A stretch of 64,000 nt of DNA from Salvator merianae (lineage: Eukaryota > Chordata > Lepidosauria > Squamata > Teiidae), in NCBI GenBank assembly GCA_003586115.2, contig QVOM02000116.1:35491946-35555945 (forward strand), written 5' to 3'. The position numbers were made by a program, and so were the translations under genes. The stretch's first letter is position 1, and every line of letters starts with the position of its first letter. The notes beneath the pieces are model-generated. The model saw only the letters and a list, made by a program, of their open reading frames with translations, did not search any database and was not told the origin of the DNA. Below are positions 23,459-35,856 of the stretch, piece after piece.

Positions 23459-23823
23459 AAGAGATGCGCTGAATCAGTTTGAATAGTTTGCTGTTGGATT
23501 GAACAGGTGTTTGAAATGTGTGAATTTGAACCGAACACCCTGTCCATTCAAAAAGGAAGTTTGAATTTGAACCGAACCATGGGGTGTCCTAAAGAACCAG
23601 CTGAACCACTCTGTTTGAGTTTGAAAAGTTCTGGTTTGCATTTTTTTGCCCCATTAAAGGGTTTTTTTTCGTGTATTTTAAAAGGTTGATCCAGCTCAAA
23701 CAGATTTGAATTCAAATTTCGAACACCTTGTCTGTTAGAAAAGGAAGTTCAAACAGAACCAAACCAAGTAGTGTTTGGTGTGGTTTGAACCAAACCACAA
23801 TTTACAGGTTCATGTGCATCTCT
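23459..23823. mobile_element. GAACC-rich MITE, probably hAT-type
   Basis: The left end is gagatgcgctgaatcagttt and the right end caggttcatgtgcatctc, a degenerate inverted pair. The interior is dominated by gaaccgaac, gaaccaaacc and tttgaa motifs and their complements, as in squamate MITEs that begin 'agagatgcacgaacc'. The target duplication is not visible. Confidence 0.5.
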
Positions 23824-25189
23824 AAAATACATTTTAAAAATATTTAATATACTTCAGCATCCAAGTGTAAAAGCACAGCTGAGAACTCCCCCTTTTTGTG
23901 ACATAACAAGCATGAAAAACATGTAATTGTCATAGTAAAACTCAGTCATGCTTGTCAGAACTTAAGATCTCAGAACATTAATAAATATTTATATATTGCA
24001 TGCATTTCATAGTAGTATTGTTTATTAATCATGTGGCAGATTGCCACATATTATCTTGCTGTTCACGACTCAATCTTACGTTTGTCCCCAAAGGCAAATC
24101 ATTTTTATATCCATGCTTTTTAATGACTTTCTTATTTTACTTTGCCGGCTATTTGGGGGAAGAATCTTTTTAGTATGCCTGTCCTCCCCAGTGGAGTTGG
24201 AAATATCTCTTATGTCATGATGATTGCAGAGTTGTGCTTTCTGGGGTTTCCTGTATTTCCTTTGGTTCTAAGCTTTTCTACTTTTCAGCTCTCTGTTTCT
24301 TTAAATGGTTTGTATATAGTTTTCTGTACTTAACATATTTAAGTTGAATGGGGTCCCTAAAAGAACCACTAATTCACAATGTCTATTCTTGTCCTTTCTC
24401 CTGATTAAATGAAGTTCCTTTCTACCTTCAGCATTGCTTTGTTGGGATGGCATGTTGAACAACTGTTCAGTATTAAAGAGAAGGACTTTGTGTTCTCATT
24501 CTTACATCAGTTTGTATGACTGTGAGGAAATCTGGAGTTTTGCTTTTCACTTTGAAGTAGTTTCCATTCAGTATTCTGTTGAAACCAATACTAACTGTAA
24601 ATAAAACAGAGTAAAAGAATAGAAACAAAAGAGAAACTTTGAAAAGTTTGTCTTCTCATGTTCCTGTCCACTGACAGGCAGCTGTAAGTTCAATAATACA
24701 TAATTAGGAAGTGTCATAGTTTACTGGTGAGGCTGTAGACAGAAGCAAAAACTATGCCTGTGTCTGTACACCCAAAAAAGACCATTTGGAAAGAGCTCTG
24801 AGGGTATGGTGACTGTACATCACCACACCCATTCAGAACCTAGCCTGCTTGGAAGGGCAGAAATTGCTGGAAGTGATTTTTTTTGAAGAGCAGAAAAAAA
24901 AGTCCTGACCTAGTCCCATGGCCAGCATGTGAAGGGACAGAGGCCACAGGGATGACTTACCTGTGTGCTCTTTATCCAAGGCCATTACCCAATACACAAA
25001 AAATGGCCTGCTTTGGGGTTAACATTTTCAGTGCATTGCTTAATGGCTCTGAATGGAAACTGAGAAATTTACATACCCTGGCCTCAGAGTTTGAAAAGGC
25101 TGGAACATGGGGGCTGTGAAAATGGCCTGCTTGGCCTGGTCCTGAGCTGCAGCACAATCTGAGATCCAGGAACAGGCCCCTTCCACACC
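23824..25189. other. No gene recognised
   Basis: Mostly AT-rich unique-looking sequence. Between 24770 and 25130 the phrase atggcctgctt occurs twice (near 25005 and 25121), perhaps in an unclassified repeat. Confidence 0.3.
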
Positions 25190-25640
25190 AGTCTTTTGTT
25201 CTTTTTGCACTTACCATGTTAGAACAGACCAATTAGTCCGTTCTAATGTGGTATTGACCATGCAGCATGGATACTGTCTGCACTGTGTGGCCCTAGTGCC
25301 TTACCTGAAGCAGGCTACCGGCATTTGTGGTGTGAATGCCAGTAGCTGTGCCTGATGCTCACTGTGGCAGCAGCCAGGAAGTGGCCAGCTGCTGCCATAG
25401 CAACTGCCAGGGTCGTGCAGCATGCAGGCATGCGCAGGTGCGATCAGCCAATTGTGCAGGCATGATCAAGTGGATGCGTAGGCCTGATTGACATGCTAGA
25501 AGGTAAGTACAAATGCTCTTTACTGGAAGCTAACTATCAGCTCCCAGTAAAGGTGTGGAGTGATCAGGAACAGCGTTATGCTGCTCCCAGGTGCTTGGGC
25601 CACTACCAAGTGCAGATGCACTTTGCTAGCCAGCGTCCTT
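25190..25640 (+). mobile_element. Family B MITE
   Basis: It starts tttttgcacttaccatgtta and contains gttagaacagacc, gcaggctaccggcattt, gccaggaagtggccagctgctgcc and a GATCAGGA/CAGC-rich 3' part. The same order of blocks occurs at 30978-31334 and 36949-37366, so these three are one family. The left end resembles family A, but the interior is different. Confidence 0.65.
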
Positions 25641-26660
25641 GACACTTGATAGCAACAAGTTCAAATTGCCCTTTGTCTCCACATTATCAAGCTATGAAGT
25701 ATACGATTCCAAAACTTGCTTGTATAATATAGTATTAAATTGTACCTTTATGTTGATCAGTGTTGGCTGTAAGGAAATAATACCAGCTAGAGGTGATGGT
25801 ACATGAGACACTGTAATGGCTGCAGTTGTATATAAGCTCACACAAAAACTGTCTTCACTAAATGTAATAGGCAGTGCACTTGTATGCCAGCCTTGAACTG
25901 AGAAGTGAGATAGAGCAAGAAGGAATGGAGCTGATCAATGAACTACTGAGTGGGTTGTGATATTGTCTGTTTTACCCTTAAGGTCCAGCCACCTCTGCCC
26001 TTTTCTGTTTTTTATTGCAGAAAAAAGGGGCATTTGTATTTATTATCAATTAATTGTTTACTACTAAAATATTTTTAGAAATCCTATTTGTTTATTGAAA
26101 ATTTTGCCTGAATTACCAGGCATGGACCCCATTTCTGATACTGAAATGTGGAGGGTATGTGGCAGTGCTTAAAATGGCTGATTCTAATGTATTGGCTTGA
26201 AATAAAGACACATAATTCACAATTTAAAATCTGGAAGCATTTTGTAAGTGTAAATGTGAAAGAGTCATTTTTCCACTCTCAGAAACATGTGGTGTGTGTG
26301 CACCAGGGAGCCACAAACCAATAATTAATATTTCTTCAAATGCTAAAGAGCTGTGCTCTTGACTACAATTCCCAGGGTTTCATAGGTTGACCGTTTAAGT
26401 TTCATTTATTTTATTACATATAAGTGCATGGCCTCATACAGAAGATGTTGATTTAAAGTTTAAAGCTATTAAATATTTAGCTATTCAGTGAATATTTATT
26501 AGATTTAAATGTTAAATCAAAATGTTATGTGTTATGGCATTTTTTGTCACTGTTAGGACTGTTTTGCACAGAGGACAAAAGATGTTGGGCCATCTGTGTA
26601 CTTAAGAGAAAATTAGGAAATAAGTACTAACTTTTTTTTGCAGGAAAATCTTCTCTTATA
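25641..26660. other. No gene recognised
   Basis: AT-rich sequence. A short 'ctacaattcccagggtt' segment near 26363 resembles a common amniote hAT MITE fragment. Confidence 0.35.
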
Positions 26661-26739
26661 CAGGGTGGGCCATGGAAAAGTAGCCCACCTCCAATGGGGT
26701 GACACAATGTTGTGGGCTACTTTTCCATGGCCCATCCTG
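26661..26739. mobile_element. Mariner-type MITE, 79 bp, TA TSD
   Basis: The two 28-base ends are an inverted pair with one mismatch, starting cagggtgggccatgg and ending ccatggcccatcctg. TA flanks each side (26659-26660 and 26740-26741), as in Tc1/mariner insertion. Only about 23 bases separate the arms. Near-perfect arms suggest a fairly young copy. There is no coding sequence. Confidence 0.9.
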
Positions 26740-26741
26740 TA

Positions 26742-29055
26742 TAAGTTCTGGGTTAAGAAACAAAGTTGCCACTTCTCCCATCTGAAACAATGTCTCTTGA
26801 CTGCTCTTTCACTTTGAAATATTAGGAAACCTCTCAGACTTAATCTTAGTTGAAGTCAGAGGTAAAACCTTGAGTTAATCTCAGAGGACTCTTAACTTTT
26901 GGCTTGGTGAGCAAATATGAATTATCTACTCCTGATTTGGCACAAAGGCTCTTTGTTGATGAAAGAGATAGCACAGGATATAAAAAAGATCCTGCAGTTG
27001 CCTCTTGCGATGACCTATCAGGTGTGAGCAGCAAACCCCAGCAAAGATTTGCTTACCTTCATGTTGGTGAGCTCCAGAAAGTCACCTCATTGGGACCTTC
27101 TGGAAGCCAGCCAAGCACCCACTCCCTTTCCGTTGCTGTTTATCACACACTTGCTGTCTCCCCAACGTTCCCAGAGAGGCTACTTTGTAAGTACCTTGCC
27201 AGATGTGAAGGTACGTGGGTCCATCATGGGAGACCTGGCATTGCTGTTGAACGTCCAGTGATAGTCTAGCAACACATTTTCTTTATGTTGCAAATGGCAT
27301 TGCATTGAGGAGGTGAGGTCATCGAAAAGTCTGACAATCTCAATGCAGTGCTTGGGGATTGCAGGCGTTACCTAGCTTTTGGAAAGAGGCTTAATTTATA
27401 ACCAGTTTTACCACTAGACAGTCCTCAAAGTGGGCTGCGTTAGTTTGAAATTAGGTTAGGGTTGTAATTTAAGAATGATTACGATGATGGTGAAAAATAC
27501 CTACAACTTTCTAGGCACTATAGAATTAATGATACGGAAAACACAGGCCCTGCTTGAATGCTTACAGTAATAAACTATTTTACAAAAGGAAACTAGTGGA
27601 TCTAGGAAAATAAGAAAACTGCACAGTAATGTTTAGTAAGCAAGACTGTAAAGAATAACCACTGAGGAAAACATAAGCCAACATCATCCATAGATTCATT
27701 ATATAGTACTAGTAGTACTACAGAATTGTGTTTTGAATTTCACAGTAAACCACGATTTAGTGTGATGGTGTAAATGATTTTTTTTAAAAAACAAACCACC
27801 ACTAATGGCATAGAGGACTTAACTGGACTTGGGAAACAGTCTGGTGAACAAATCTATTTGATTTTCTCTCATGTATTTGTGCTAAAACAAAATCCATAAA
27901 AATCCCAGGTAAATTTCTCTTCACACTATTTCATGTCTTGTTTTCTTTTCCTACCTTTTCCTTTTTCAATTATTTTTTAGACTTAAAGTATTTAATCTCG
28001 CATTGGTAAATTTCTTTCTTTCCCAGTCCATGTTGCCATGGTTGCTTTTTGAGTATTGATTTCATAGTAGAATCCTGTGCATGTTTATGTAAACATAACC
28101 CCGCAGTGCCCAATAAGGCTTCCTGCCTAGCAAAGTGTGCAGGATTTGCAGCCAAAATCCATAATAAGTATTCATAGATCTGGGCTGGGATATGATAGAA
28201 GGTAGTTTAATATTTGTGTATTGCCAAAGATCAACACATTTTTAAATAAAAATGAGATGGTAGTATGTAACTCTTGTTTCTACTCTTTCTCACTGTATAT
28301 ATGTATTTTTAAGAGCGAGGCAAAGGCATACAAAGCATTAGTGATTTGCTAGAGAGAAGTTATTGTGTGTTAACGCTACCATGGAATATCAGACACCACT
28401 GAGCCCTCTGTTTAACTACCTCAGACAACTGGAATGTGTTTCATTATCCAGAAACCAGGATGAAAAGCAACTGGCAGTTTTGTTAGTCTGGTCTCTGTGA
28501 TAGTCACCACCTTCTTGAATTTTTTGGATTCTTTCTGAGTACTTTGCTGAATTAAATGTCTGTATGTCCATAAGTTGGCTGCAAAAACTCCAATGGCACA
28601 GACATTAGAGTTGAAGCTACTGAGATCTATCTTAGATAAAGGCTTTATGAAGCTGAAATTCTTCAGGCCTGACTTTCTTAACAAACTCTAATTAAGATAA
28701 GGACTTCAGAGACATGATGTCAGTAATCTTTACTGTTAGTCTGTACAGTAGAACTGTTTATGATATGATTCATTTTCAAGATTGGAGTGATATTGGCAGC
28801 TGAAAGAACTGTCAGAATCTGATCTTGATTTTAAATCGTGTTCTGTAGTAGTGGCTAGAGAGCAAACAACTGCCAGTTTGAATGCCAGAAGAAACTGTGC
28901 TTTAACAAAGCAGGAAGTTAGTGTGCTGGTGATGATAGCATCTTGTCTTTTCTCCAGTTTTGAGGATGCTTGGTTCTCCCTCATTGACACACAGATTTAT
29001 AGAGAGAGGAAATAGGCCTTTCTTGCAAATGTTAACATTGGGAATTAGCACTGCT
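26742..29055. other. No gene recognised
   Basis: Frames at 26904-27269 and 27049-27261 overlap and show no domain. About 26985-27260 may be a degenerate MITE. The minus frame at 28421-28684 (87 codons) lies in repeat-free sequence but has no recognisable motif or flanking splice signals that I trust. Confidence 0.3.
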
Positions 29056-29262
29056 AGGTTCACACACAGCAAAAAGTGGCTCCAAAGCACCTTAGAGACA
29101 GTTGCATCTGGTACTGGTGTTCTCAGTCCATCTCTAATTCACCTTTTCTGGCCTAAAATTGCTCTGGGGGGAGGGGGAGATTGGCATGTGTACCACCCCA
29201 CCTCAGGACCATCTTTAAGACCTCCCTAAATTGTCTCAGAGGTGGTTTCTTTTTTGCCCAAT
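29056..29262 (+). mobile_element. Family C MITE (ACACAGCAAAA type)
   Basis: It starts aggttcacacacagcaaaaa and includes ccttagagacag, ccttttctggcc and ggcatgtg, then ctcagaggtggttt. Copies at 56301 and 61937 have the same blocks in order. The right end is degraded here. Confidence 0.6.
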
Positions 29263-29854
29263 AAACAATCTGAAATTATAAATATCAAATAGCTACAGGC
29301 TAAATCCCAAATTTTCAGCCATTTGCCTGTAATTAGTTTGTAGTGCTCATCCCTTCAGCAATCCTTGCAAAAAGGATCAAAAGCTAGTTAGAAGGCAGGG
29401 CTATTACTTCATGTACCTGTTGCCCTTGAACATCTAACACTGCCTGTCCTGTTTGTGATAATTGGGGATTGCCTAAGAATAAGCTGTACTGAACCAAGGC
29501 CAGCTACTCCCCTTTCCTTTTTTAGAGTCAGTGTAATTTTCAGTTGGGCTCTGTGAGAACCCAATATGACTGCTTTTATTGGACAGCCTTAAGCTCCAAA
29601 TGAATTCCAGCAGATGTGTACACTGAAACACACTGATTAAGAACAGCATTTGCTGCAGTTCACAGTAGCTATCTGCTAATAGTCACTTTTCACTTACCTA
29701 TAATGTGTGTGGATTGTTCCTTCCTCCAGTCACCTTTCCAGTTCTTAAGTCATTTTTATCACTTTCCTGTTCTGGTCATATTTCAGGGGGGAGAGGAGGG
29801 GGAAAGTGCAAAAAACCTAGGAAATTTGAATTGCAGAGAAAGGGAGGAGGGAAT
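29263..29854. other. No gene recognised
   Basis: Unique-looking sequence with no credible coding frame. Confidence 0.35.
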
Positions 29855-29995
29855 ACATAATCAGAGAATTAGAAGGGACCTCAAAGGCCATCTAGCACTC
29901 CCCCAGCCAATGGAGAGAACCCTCTTATTACAGAAACTGTTACAGGTGCCCATGCAGCTTGGGCTGAACAACCAGTTTTTGTTTTTGTTTTAAAT
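29855..29995 (-). mobile_element. CR1 LINE 3' end (minus strand)
   Basis: The phrase agaattagaagggacctcaa, followed by ggccatctagcac, is the reverse complement of the classic CR1 3' terminus (ctagatggcc..aggtcccttcc). The octamer tail is eroded. Confidence 0.75.
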
Positions 29996-30977
29996 TATTT
30001 TTAATAAATTTTATAGCAACATAAAGAAATACAAATTTTAGTGCTCCCCCCCCCAAAAAAAATACATTGAAAAACAAACCAACAAACAATAACTACCCCA
30101 CCACCACTCTACCAAACTACCCCTTAGGCACATTGGTTGACGACATTAGATTACTTCTTCCATCTTCTTCCACCTTCTTTTTAACTGGACCAAAGAGTCA
30201 GTCTTATTATTTCTTCTCTTATTTCATCTGGTGCTTGGGGTCTCGTGGAAAAATACAAGAAGCCTTTCCATTTTTCCTCTGTTTTAAAAAGCAATTTCAA
30301 ACCTTGACTTTTAAATCTCATTTCCCGCATTTTATCAAATCTATACTGAACCAGTTTTTAACCTATAAGAATATCTGCCACATGCACCTTTCCAAGACAA
30401 AACTGTTCTACTATTAGGGCAACTTGTTAAGGATGTTTTCCCCCAACATTTCACCTTCATATATTTTCTTTTAATGGAGCAAGAGAAAACAGAATTGATA
30501 TGCTCATTCCTATGACAGATCTTCACTAGTCCTTGTGTTGCCTCTTAACCATCTCTTCACCTCTATGCTTTTCAGTATTTTTGTTGCTGTCCTCTGGCTA
30601 CATTCTATTCTATTGATATCCATTTTAAAGTGTGATACCCTTGATCAGAAACCAGTGGAAGCTAGTGTTCATTGGAACTGGTGAGCTGGAAAGTAGGTTA
30701 GGTAACAGTTAGAAATCTGGCAGGACCAAAAGAGCAGGTTAAGGGTAGATGGCATATTGGCCTAGTCTCTCATTATTGTATTTGAGAACACTGGTTTTCT
30801 GGAAATTGTTGTGAATGTCAAATTCACAGATATTAAGTATTTATGCCTGTGAGAAATAGAGGGTTTGGGGACACAACTACGAGAAGTATGGAGATGGAGA
30901 ACAGGCAGAGGTGCTTTTGACCTAATGCTTCCCAAGGCTTGAGAGCCATTATCAGAACCCACAGTTTCCCAAACTCA
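29996..30977. other. AT-rich, unclassified; possible old LINE material
   Basis: The first 450 bases are T/C-rich with an open plus frame at 30067-30417 lacking any domain. They could be antisense LINE sequence, but I cannot show this. Confidence 0.25.
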
Positions 30978-31334
30978 GGGCCTTTTCACACTTTCCACTG
31001 TAGAACAGAATAATTATCTAAGGTAGAACAGACCTACCAGCTTGAAAGCCATTCGCACTGCAAGGCCTTAGAACAGACTGGTAGCAGGCTACCAGCATTC
31101 GCAGTGCAAATATTGGCAGCCTGCACCCTGACAGTGGCCAGGAAGCGTCTAGCTGCTGCCCTGGCAACCGGAAACATGGTAGAACAGCTGTCGAGCACAA
31201 TTTTGTGCTCCACAGCAAGTAGCGATCGGGAGCAGCTGTAGTCTGCTCCTGATCACCAGGAGCTCCGCGAAGTGTGGAAGCACTGTGCTAGTGAGTGTCC
31301 TGACATTCACTAGTGTAAAGTGCGAACAGAACCC
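30978..31334 (+). mobile_element. Family B MITE, both ends present
   Basis: The left end is gggccttttcacacttt and the right end aaagtgcgaacagaaccc, an imperfect inverted pair. The interior has gtagaacagacc, caggctaccagcattc, ggccaggaagcgtctagctg and a GATCGGGAGCAG / CTGCTCCTGATC inverted pair. The flanks give no clear duplication. Confidence 0.72.
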
Positions 31335-31562
31335 TAAATGTTGTTCAGCCTCCAGATTAGGTTGAGCTGGTATGCCAGTAGTTCTTGATGTTGAGTGCTA
31401 CTGGTAATCCACATCAAGGCCCCCCTAATCTGAATTGCACTCCGTCCTGAGTGGATTGGGTGTTCCAGTGGTGGGTGGGACTTCCCATATTCTGCACTAT
31501 GGGTGGAAGGGAAGTCCTTAGTGCACTTGCTGGTAAGAAATACCAGCAAGTGCCGAAAAGCC
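31335..31562 (+). mobile_element. Family A MITE, 3' part
   Basis: It shares the end of the copy at 15471-15966 almost phrase for phrase (ccagtggtgggtgg, ttagtgcacttgctggtaag, aataccagcaagtgc) and ends with a diverged terminus, cgaaaagccc. It lies directly after the family B element. Confidence 0.7.
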
Positions 31563-32149
31563 CTTAGTTTTCAAATGGGTTGGCTTGATCCACATCCTTT
31601 TCTCCCATTGGCTTCTCTAATTAAGGAGGAGGAGGAAATGGTTACAGCTGGTTGATCTCTTCTGCTGCTTCTAGATAGTCCTGGTCATTCTTCTGCAGCT
31701 GACCTGAAGAGTGGACAGTGGGTTGTACAATTTACTTCCTTAAGCCATTTTGAAGCTGTTTGCAAGAAAGAGGAGGACAGCTGGGATGAAATGGGTCCCT
31801 AGAAAGCAAGCAAGATGGTCCCTCATGTCATTAGACAATAAATATGCAGAGAGTGCTTAAAAAAAATCCCCAGTAAAAGGTCTGTGAGGCACCTTTTAAT
31901 TCTAAAAGTCAGGCAAGAAAAGAAAGAGAGAGAAAGTTTGGAGTTTCAGAAAACCAACAAGGAGAACACAGGCTTGCTTTTGTTCCCTGGGACCCTGACA
32001 AATATCCAGGTTTGCTCGGTGAGTTAAGGAGCAGGAATTTCTCTGATAGGAAACAAGAATTTCAACCCTACCCCTTGCCTAAAACTCAGACCATACTTCA
32101 TAAATGGGTCTATCTGAAGTATTTGGTCCTCAAGTTCTAGGATGAACAT
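31563..32149. other. No gene recognised
   Basis: Purine-rich tracts (gaaaagaaagagagagaaag near 31917) but no gene. Confidence 0.35.
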
Positions 32150-32600
32150 TTTATTTGCCTAGGGTGACTACCAGCAGAAACACACAAATACCGAACCCCC
32201 CATCCCCCTGGAACGTACCACATACCCACATAGCAGCACTTAAAGGAGACTAGACAGGCAAAACACAGGCACGCAAGAAAATACATAGCAGGAACACTCA
32301 TCATTCACCAAGCTACTTTATTCACTCAAGCACAATCTTTGCCAAAAGCTACACATTTCAACCTCCTTGAAATGCCAAAAAAACACCCCAAAGAACTCAG
32401 CAGGCATTCTCACAACTCTTTCACCCTCAGAAAAAGTCAGAAAAATGCCCAGAAACTTTCAAAGTAACCAAAATTCACACAGTTTTCCAAGACTACACCT
32501 CTCACGGCTACTTCCACATTTGGGGAAAAGGTCAAAATCTCTCCAAGTGATATTTGGTTGGTCAAAATCTCTTGGGGAGTAGCAAATGCAAACCTTTCAA
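32150..32600 (-). mobile_element. Unclassified repeat-like block, C/A-rich
   Basis: About 450 bases have a composition sharply different from their neighbours (rich in C and A on the strand given). The reverse complement contains AATAAA (tgagtgaataaagtagc) near 32315, so this could be the 3' end of a retroelement or an LTR. No target duplication or coding sequence is visible, and no second copy occurs in the window. Confidence 0.25.
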
Positions 32601-34640
32601 AACTTCACACATTTTTTCTGTAGTAGATATGTGGAAGTCATAATTTTAAAAACTGTAAGTGACAAGAGCTACGTTAGAAGGTTTTTAGACAGTCATACAG
32701 AGAATATAATAGATGTTTTGTCACGCAACTGGCTCAGAATTATTGCATGCATGAAGAAAGTAGGTAGGGATAAGCATGGTTTGGTTTGGCACTGGCTGAA
32801 TTCCTTTACTCCAGTTCAGGAGAATTTAGGTGGAAGCTGAACCAGAGAAAGCAGAGAGGGGTTTTGTACCAAGCAGCAACCTAACAGTGCTTGGGGGTTC
32901 ACATGCTGGCTCAACAAACACTGAACTGCCTCACATGGCACGGAGTGGCTTGGACTGGATCTGTTCCTCTTTGTTTTTCTTGGCTCAGGCCTCTTCCAAA
33001 CCCTGCTGAACTGGAAGGAGTTGCTGTGAAGCTGAACAAAACTATGCTTTTCTTCAAGGGGGAGCTGTTTAGGGGAGTTGCAAGAGGTACTGCATTGGGC
33101 ATAGTTTTCCTTTGTGGGTCTGCCACACCTGTTAGAAGCAGTGCTTTTGTTGTCCTGAGCCACAGTACACAATCAGCTTGATGGGTGAAGAGTTGCAAAT
33201 TCCACATGAGTATTGTTAGATCACAGCTATGAGTCCCAAGATACGGTCTAAAAATTCTCTTACTTAATTTAAACAGATCTGGATTGGGTCAGTTCCTGTG
33301 TGGAACAGCCTTGTCAATGACATTCTGCCACCTATCCCTCTTTAATAGAAAAAAGGCAGGACAGAAATGAAATGATAAAATCATAGAGCGTTATAGACCT
33401 TAAGTGGGCAACCTGCTGTGCAGGGATGCAGTGATTCTCTGTGAGCATTCCAGCTGGTCACAAGGGTTCTGAACACTAGCCACCAGGGGCAGCAGTTCTG
33501 AAAGGATCAAAAATGTTGGCAACCTAGAATGTGCACACACCACAATATTGTTATAGCTCACTTGCCTGGAAAATCTGCTTCAGCAGCAATGATGAAAGGC
33601 TATTTTTTTGGTCAGTCACTGATCTGTGCTTTGCCTATAGGAGATTCTTTGCTCATCTTTCATTAGATGGTCAAAAACGAGGTGATGAAAAATACCTCCT
33701 CTTTCTGATCTTGGCTCATTGTATGTGTTAGACATATTTGTATGCCGTCAGTTCCCTGATGGCATTTGTATGCCATATGCTTGTCCTTTTTTTTGTCACA
33801 GCACGCCTCAAAATTTCCAGATACCCTGTTTGCCACCTCCTGTCCCTCAAACCTCCATTTCTAGTGCTCACCCCTCTCAGTCATCAGACCTCCATTCTCA
33901 CCCCCCCCCCCTTATTTAGAGGCTGTAGAAAGGCAAGCACACAGTTAGTTCTGGGATGAGCAGCTGAATTATATGTATTTAGATAGCAACGGGATTAACA
34001 GTATACAGCACAGACAAATATGATGCCACAATATCCTTTCAACTTTCTAAAAGAAATACTGTTTCTATTCTCTAGAATTATATTTGATAGCACCCTAAAA
34101 AATGCAAATTTGGGCAGATGGTTAACATGGAAATGATCTCAGTATGGGAATGCTAGAGTGTATAAAAGTGCTATTTTAGGATCTTTTATTGTTTAAAGAA
34201 GTCTAGATTTCCACCGTACATAGACTTAAAATTATCTTTAAGCTGAAATTTAATGAGGCAGTATCACCTACCATATGGATATAAATTTGGTTGTCCAGAG
34301 TGTTTAAAATAAATAAATAAAAGGATGTATGTGTATTTTGAATTAGAAAGACAGTGGCTATTTTAATAAAGTTGTGAGCTGCCTCAGAGCTTTAGGCAAT
34401 AAAAGACAGAATATTTGGCACATTCACCACCATTTACTTGGAACTGATAACCATGTTTTGAAATCATTGTTAAATGTGGTTTGTGAAATAGTTTGTACTA
34501 GCTATGGTTTTTCACTAAGTTAGCCAGCTTCTCTACATAGAATAATGATTCTCTTGTGGCAGACTTCGTGATGGTTGATTCTTTTGCCTCCTACTCTATC
34601 ATTGGATTTTTTTCCCCATTTTTGATTTATTTTTTTTTCC
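32601..34640. other. No gene recognised
   Basis: 32765-33215 begins gggataagcatggtttggtt and has overlapping open frames on both strands, as MITEs often do. It may be a GAACC-type element like that at 23459. A poly-C run lies near 33901-33911. No frame has a recognisable domain. Confidence 0.3.
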
Positions 34641-34876
34641 ATTTCAGCACTGCTGAAATGGGACACCTGATATACCAACCTTGGTCTGGCATACCAGTGG
34701 CTAGTACATTGGTGGATCTGCTTATGACAGATCTACCAGTGTTCTGCATCTGATCTGGATCAGGAACCAGTGTACTGGCAGTGGGCAGGGACTCCCTTGA
34801 ACTGCACTTGTGTGCAGAAGGGAAGCCTGTAATCACCTTCTGGATCTGGACTAGAGGTAACAGCAGAAAGCCCTTT
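34641..34876 (+). mobile_element. Family A-like MITE fragment
   Basis: It contains gatctaccagtg, gatctggatcagg, ggcagtgggcaggg and ends cagcagaaagccc, a diverged family A right end. Confidence 0.5.
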
Positions 34877-35160
34877 ATATTGAATGATGGGGTTGACCGC
34901 AGAGGGGATGAGGCTTTATTACTGATTTTCATTTCATCCTGTGTTTTTTATCATTTTAATTATGTCAGGTTATTTTTTACTTTTAATGTTAATATGGTCT
35001 TTTTTTAATTAATTAGTAAAAATGGATTGAATTGCATTGATTTCAGAATTTATCACATGCCTCCCAGACTAGCTATTTTTACTTCTCTTTACTTTCCAAG
35101 TTAACTTTTTAAAATTTCTTACCTTCCAGAATAAATTACACATCAGAAGCTGAAGAGAAA

Positions 35161-35192
35161 CTGGGTCTGGGTCTGTGGCTGGGTCTGGGTCT
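35161..35192 (+). repeat. Short (GGGTCT)n array
   Basis: Imperfect hexamer repeats of the type ctgggtctgggtctgtggct. Confidence 0.7.
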
Positions 35193-35754
35193 TGGTAGGT
35201 GCTAAATTTGGAATTTCTGAATCTGAATCTTGGCATTACTACTTAGCAACCATTATTTAAAAGTAATTGCTTATTTTTCATGTGTCTTAAAAGAAAGCCT
35301 ACTTCCCAGATGTCTGTAGAATTAAAATCTGCCTTTCCTGGCTATTTTGTGATGAATTTGATAGCATTGAAAATAGAAAATAAATCTCTTGGTTGATTTG
35401 CCTTGTGTGTATGGGTTGCTGCAAGCTACAGAGTTTCTTTTATATGATTAATGAAGGGGCCCAGAAATCCTAATTAGGCCTGAGAAAGATCAAAGCTCTG
35501 AAACCACAAACATATTCAGGGACCTGTCTCCGCCTGCCAGTCAGAATGGAAGATGAGGAAATATTTTGGGGGTAATTTTACTGCAGCTGTTCTGAAAAAC
35601 TTGGTCTCCTGGGACATCCACAGGACATCTCGTACTCCTCAACAGTTGAATTACAAAGTTTTCTGGTCATTACTACCAGCAGGGGAACTGCTGCCTGGTT
35701 GCTTCAGGAAGAATCTGGGCCTCTCCACTACCCAGTAGAGATTTCCTTCATCAT
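35193..35754. other. No gene recognised; possible conserved noncoding flank
   Basis: 35440-35590 is repeat-free and contains tcctaattaggcctgag, an ATTA-type site. Together with about 35930-36060 it may be a conserved element split by the CR1 tail, but this is unproven. Confidence 0.25.
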
Positions 35755-35856
35755 CTTCCTTCACAGAATCTGTGCCAGTTCCTGTTCTCAGCAGGGTTTG
35801 GACAAGATGACCTTCAAGGCTGCTTCCAGTACATATTTTTATGGTTCTGGGATGCC
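35755..35856 (+). mobile_element. CR1 LINE 3' end
   Basis: The phrase gggtttggacaagatgacct, followed by tcaaggctgcttcca and an ATTTTTATGGTTCTGGG remnant, matches the CR1 3' terminus and degraded octamer tail. Its upstream limit could lie nearer 35590. Confidence 0.68.

Noticed and set aside
28421..28684. 87-codon minus-strand frame in repeat-free DNA
   Set aside because: No recognisable motif or credible splice sites; length is within chance expectation.
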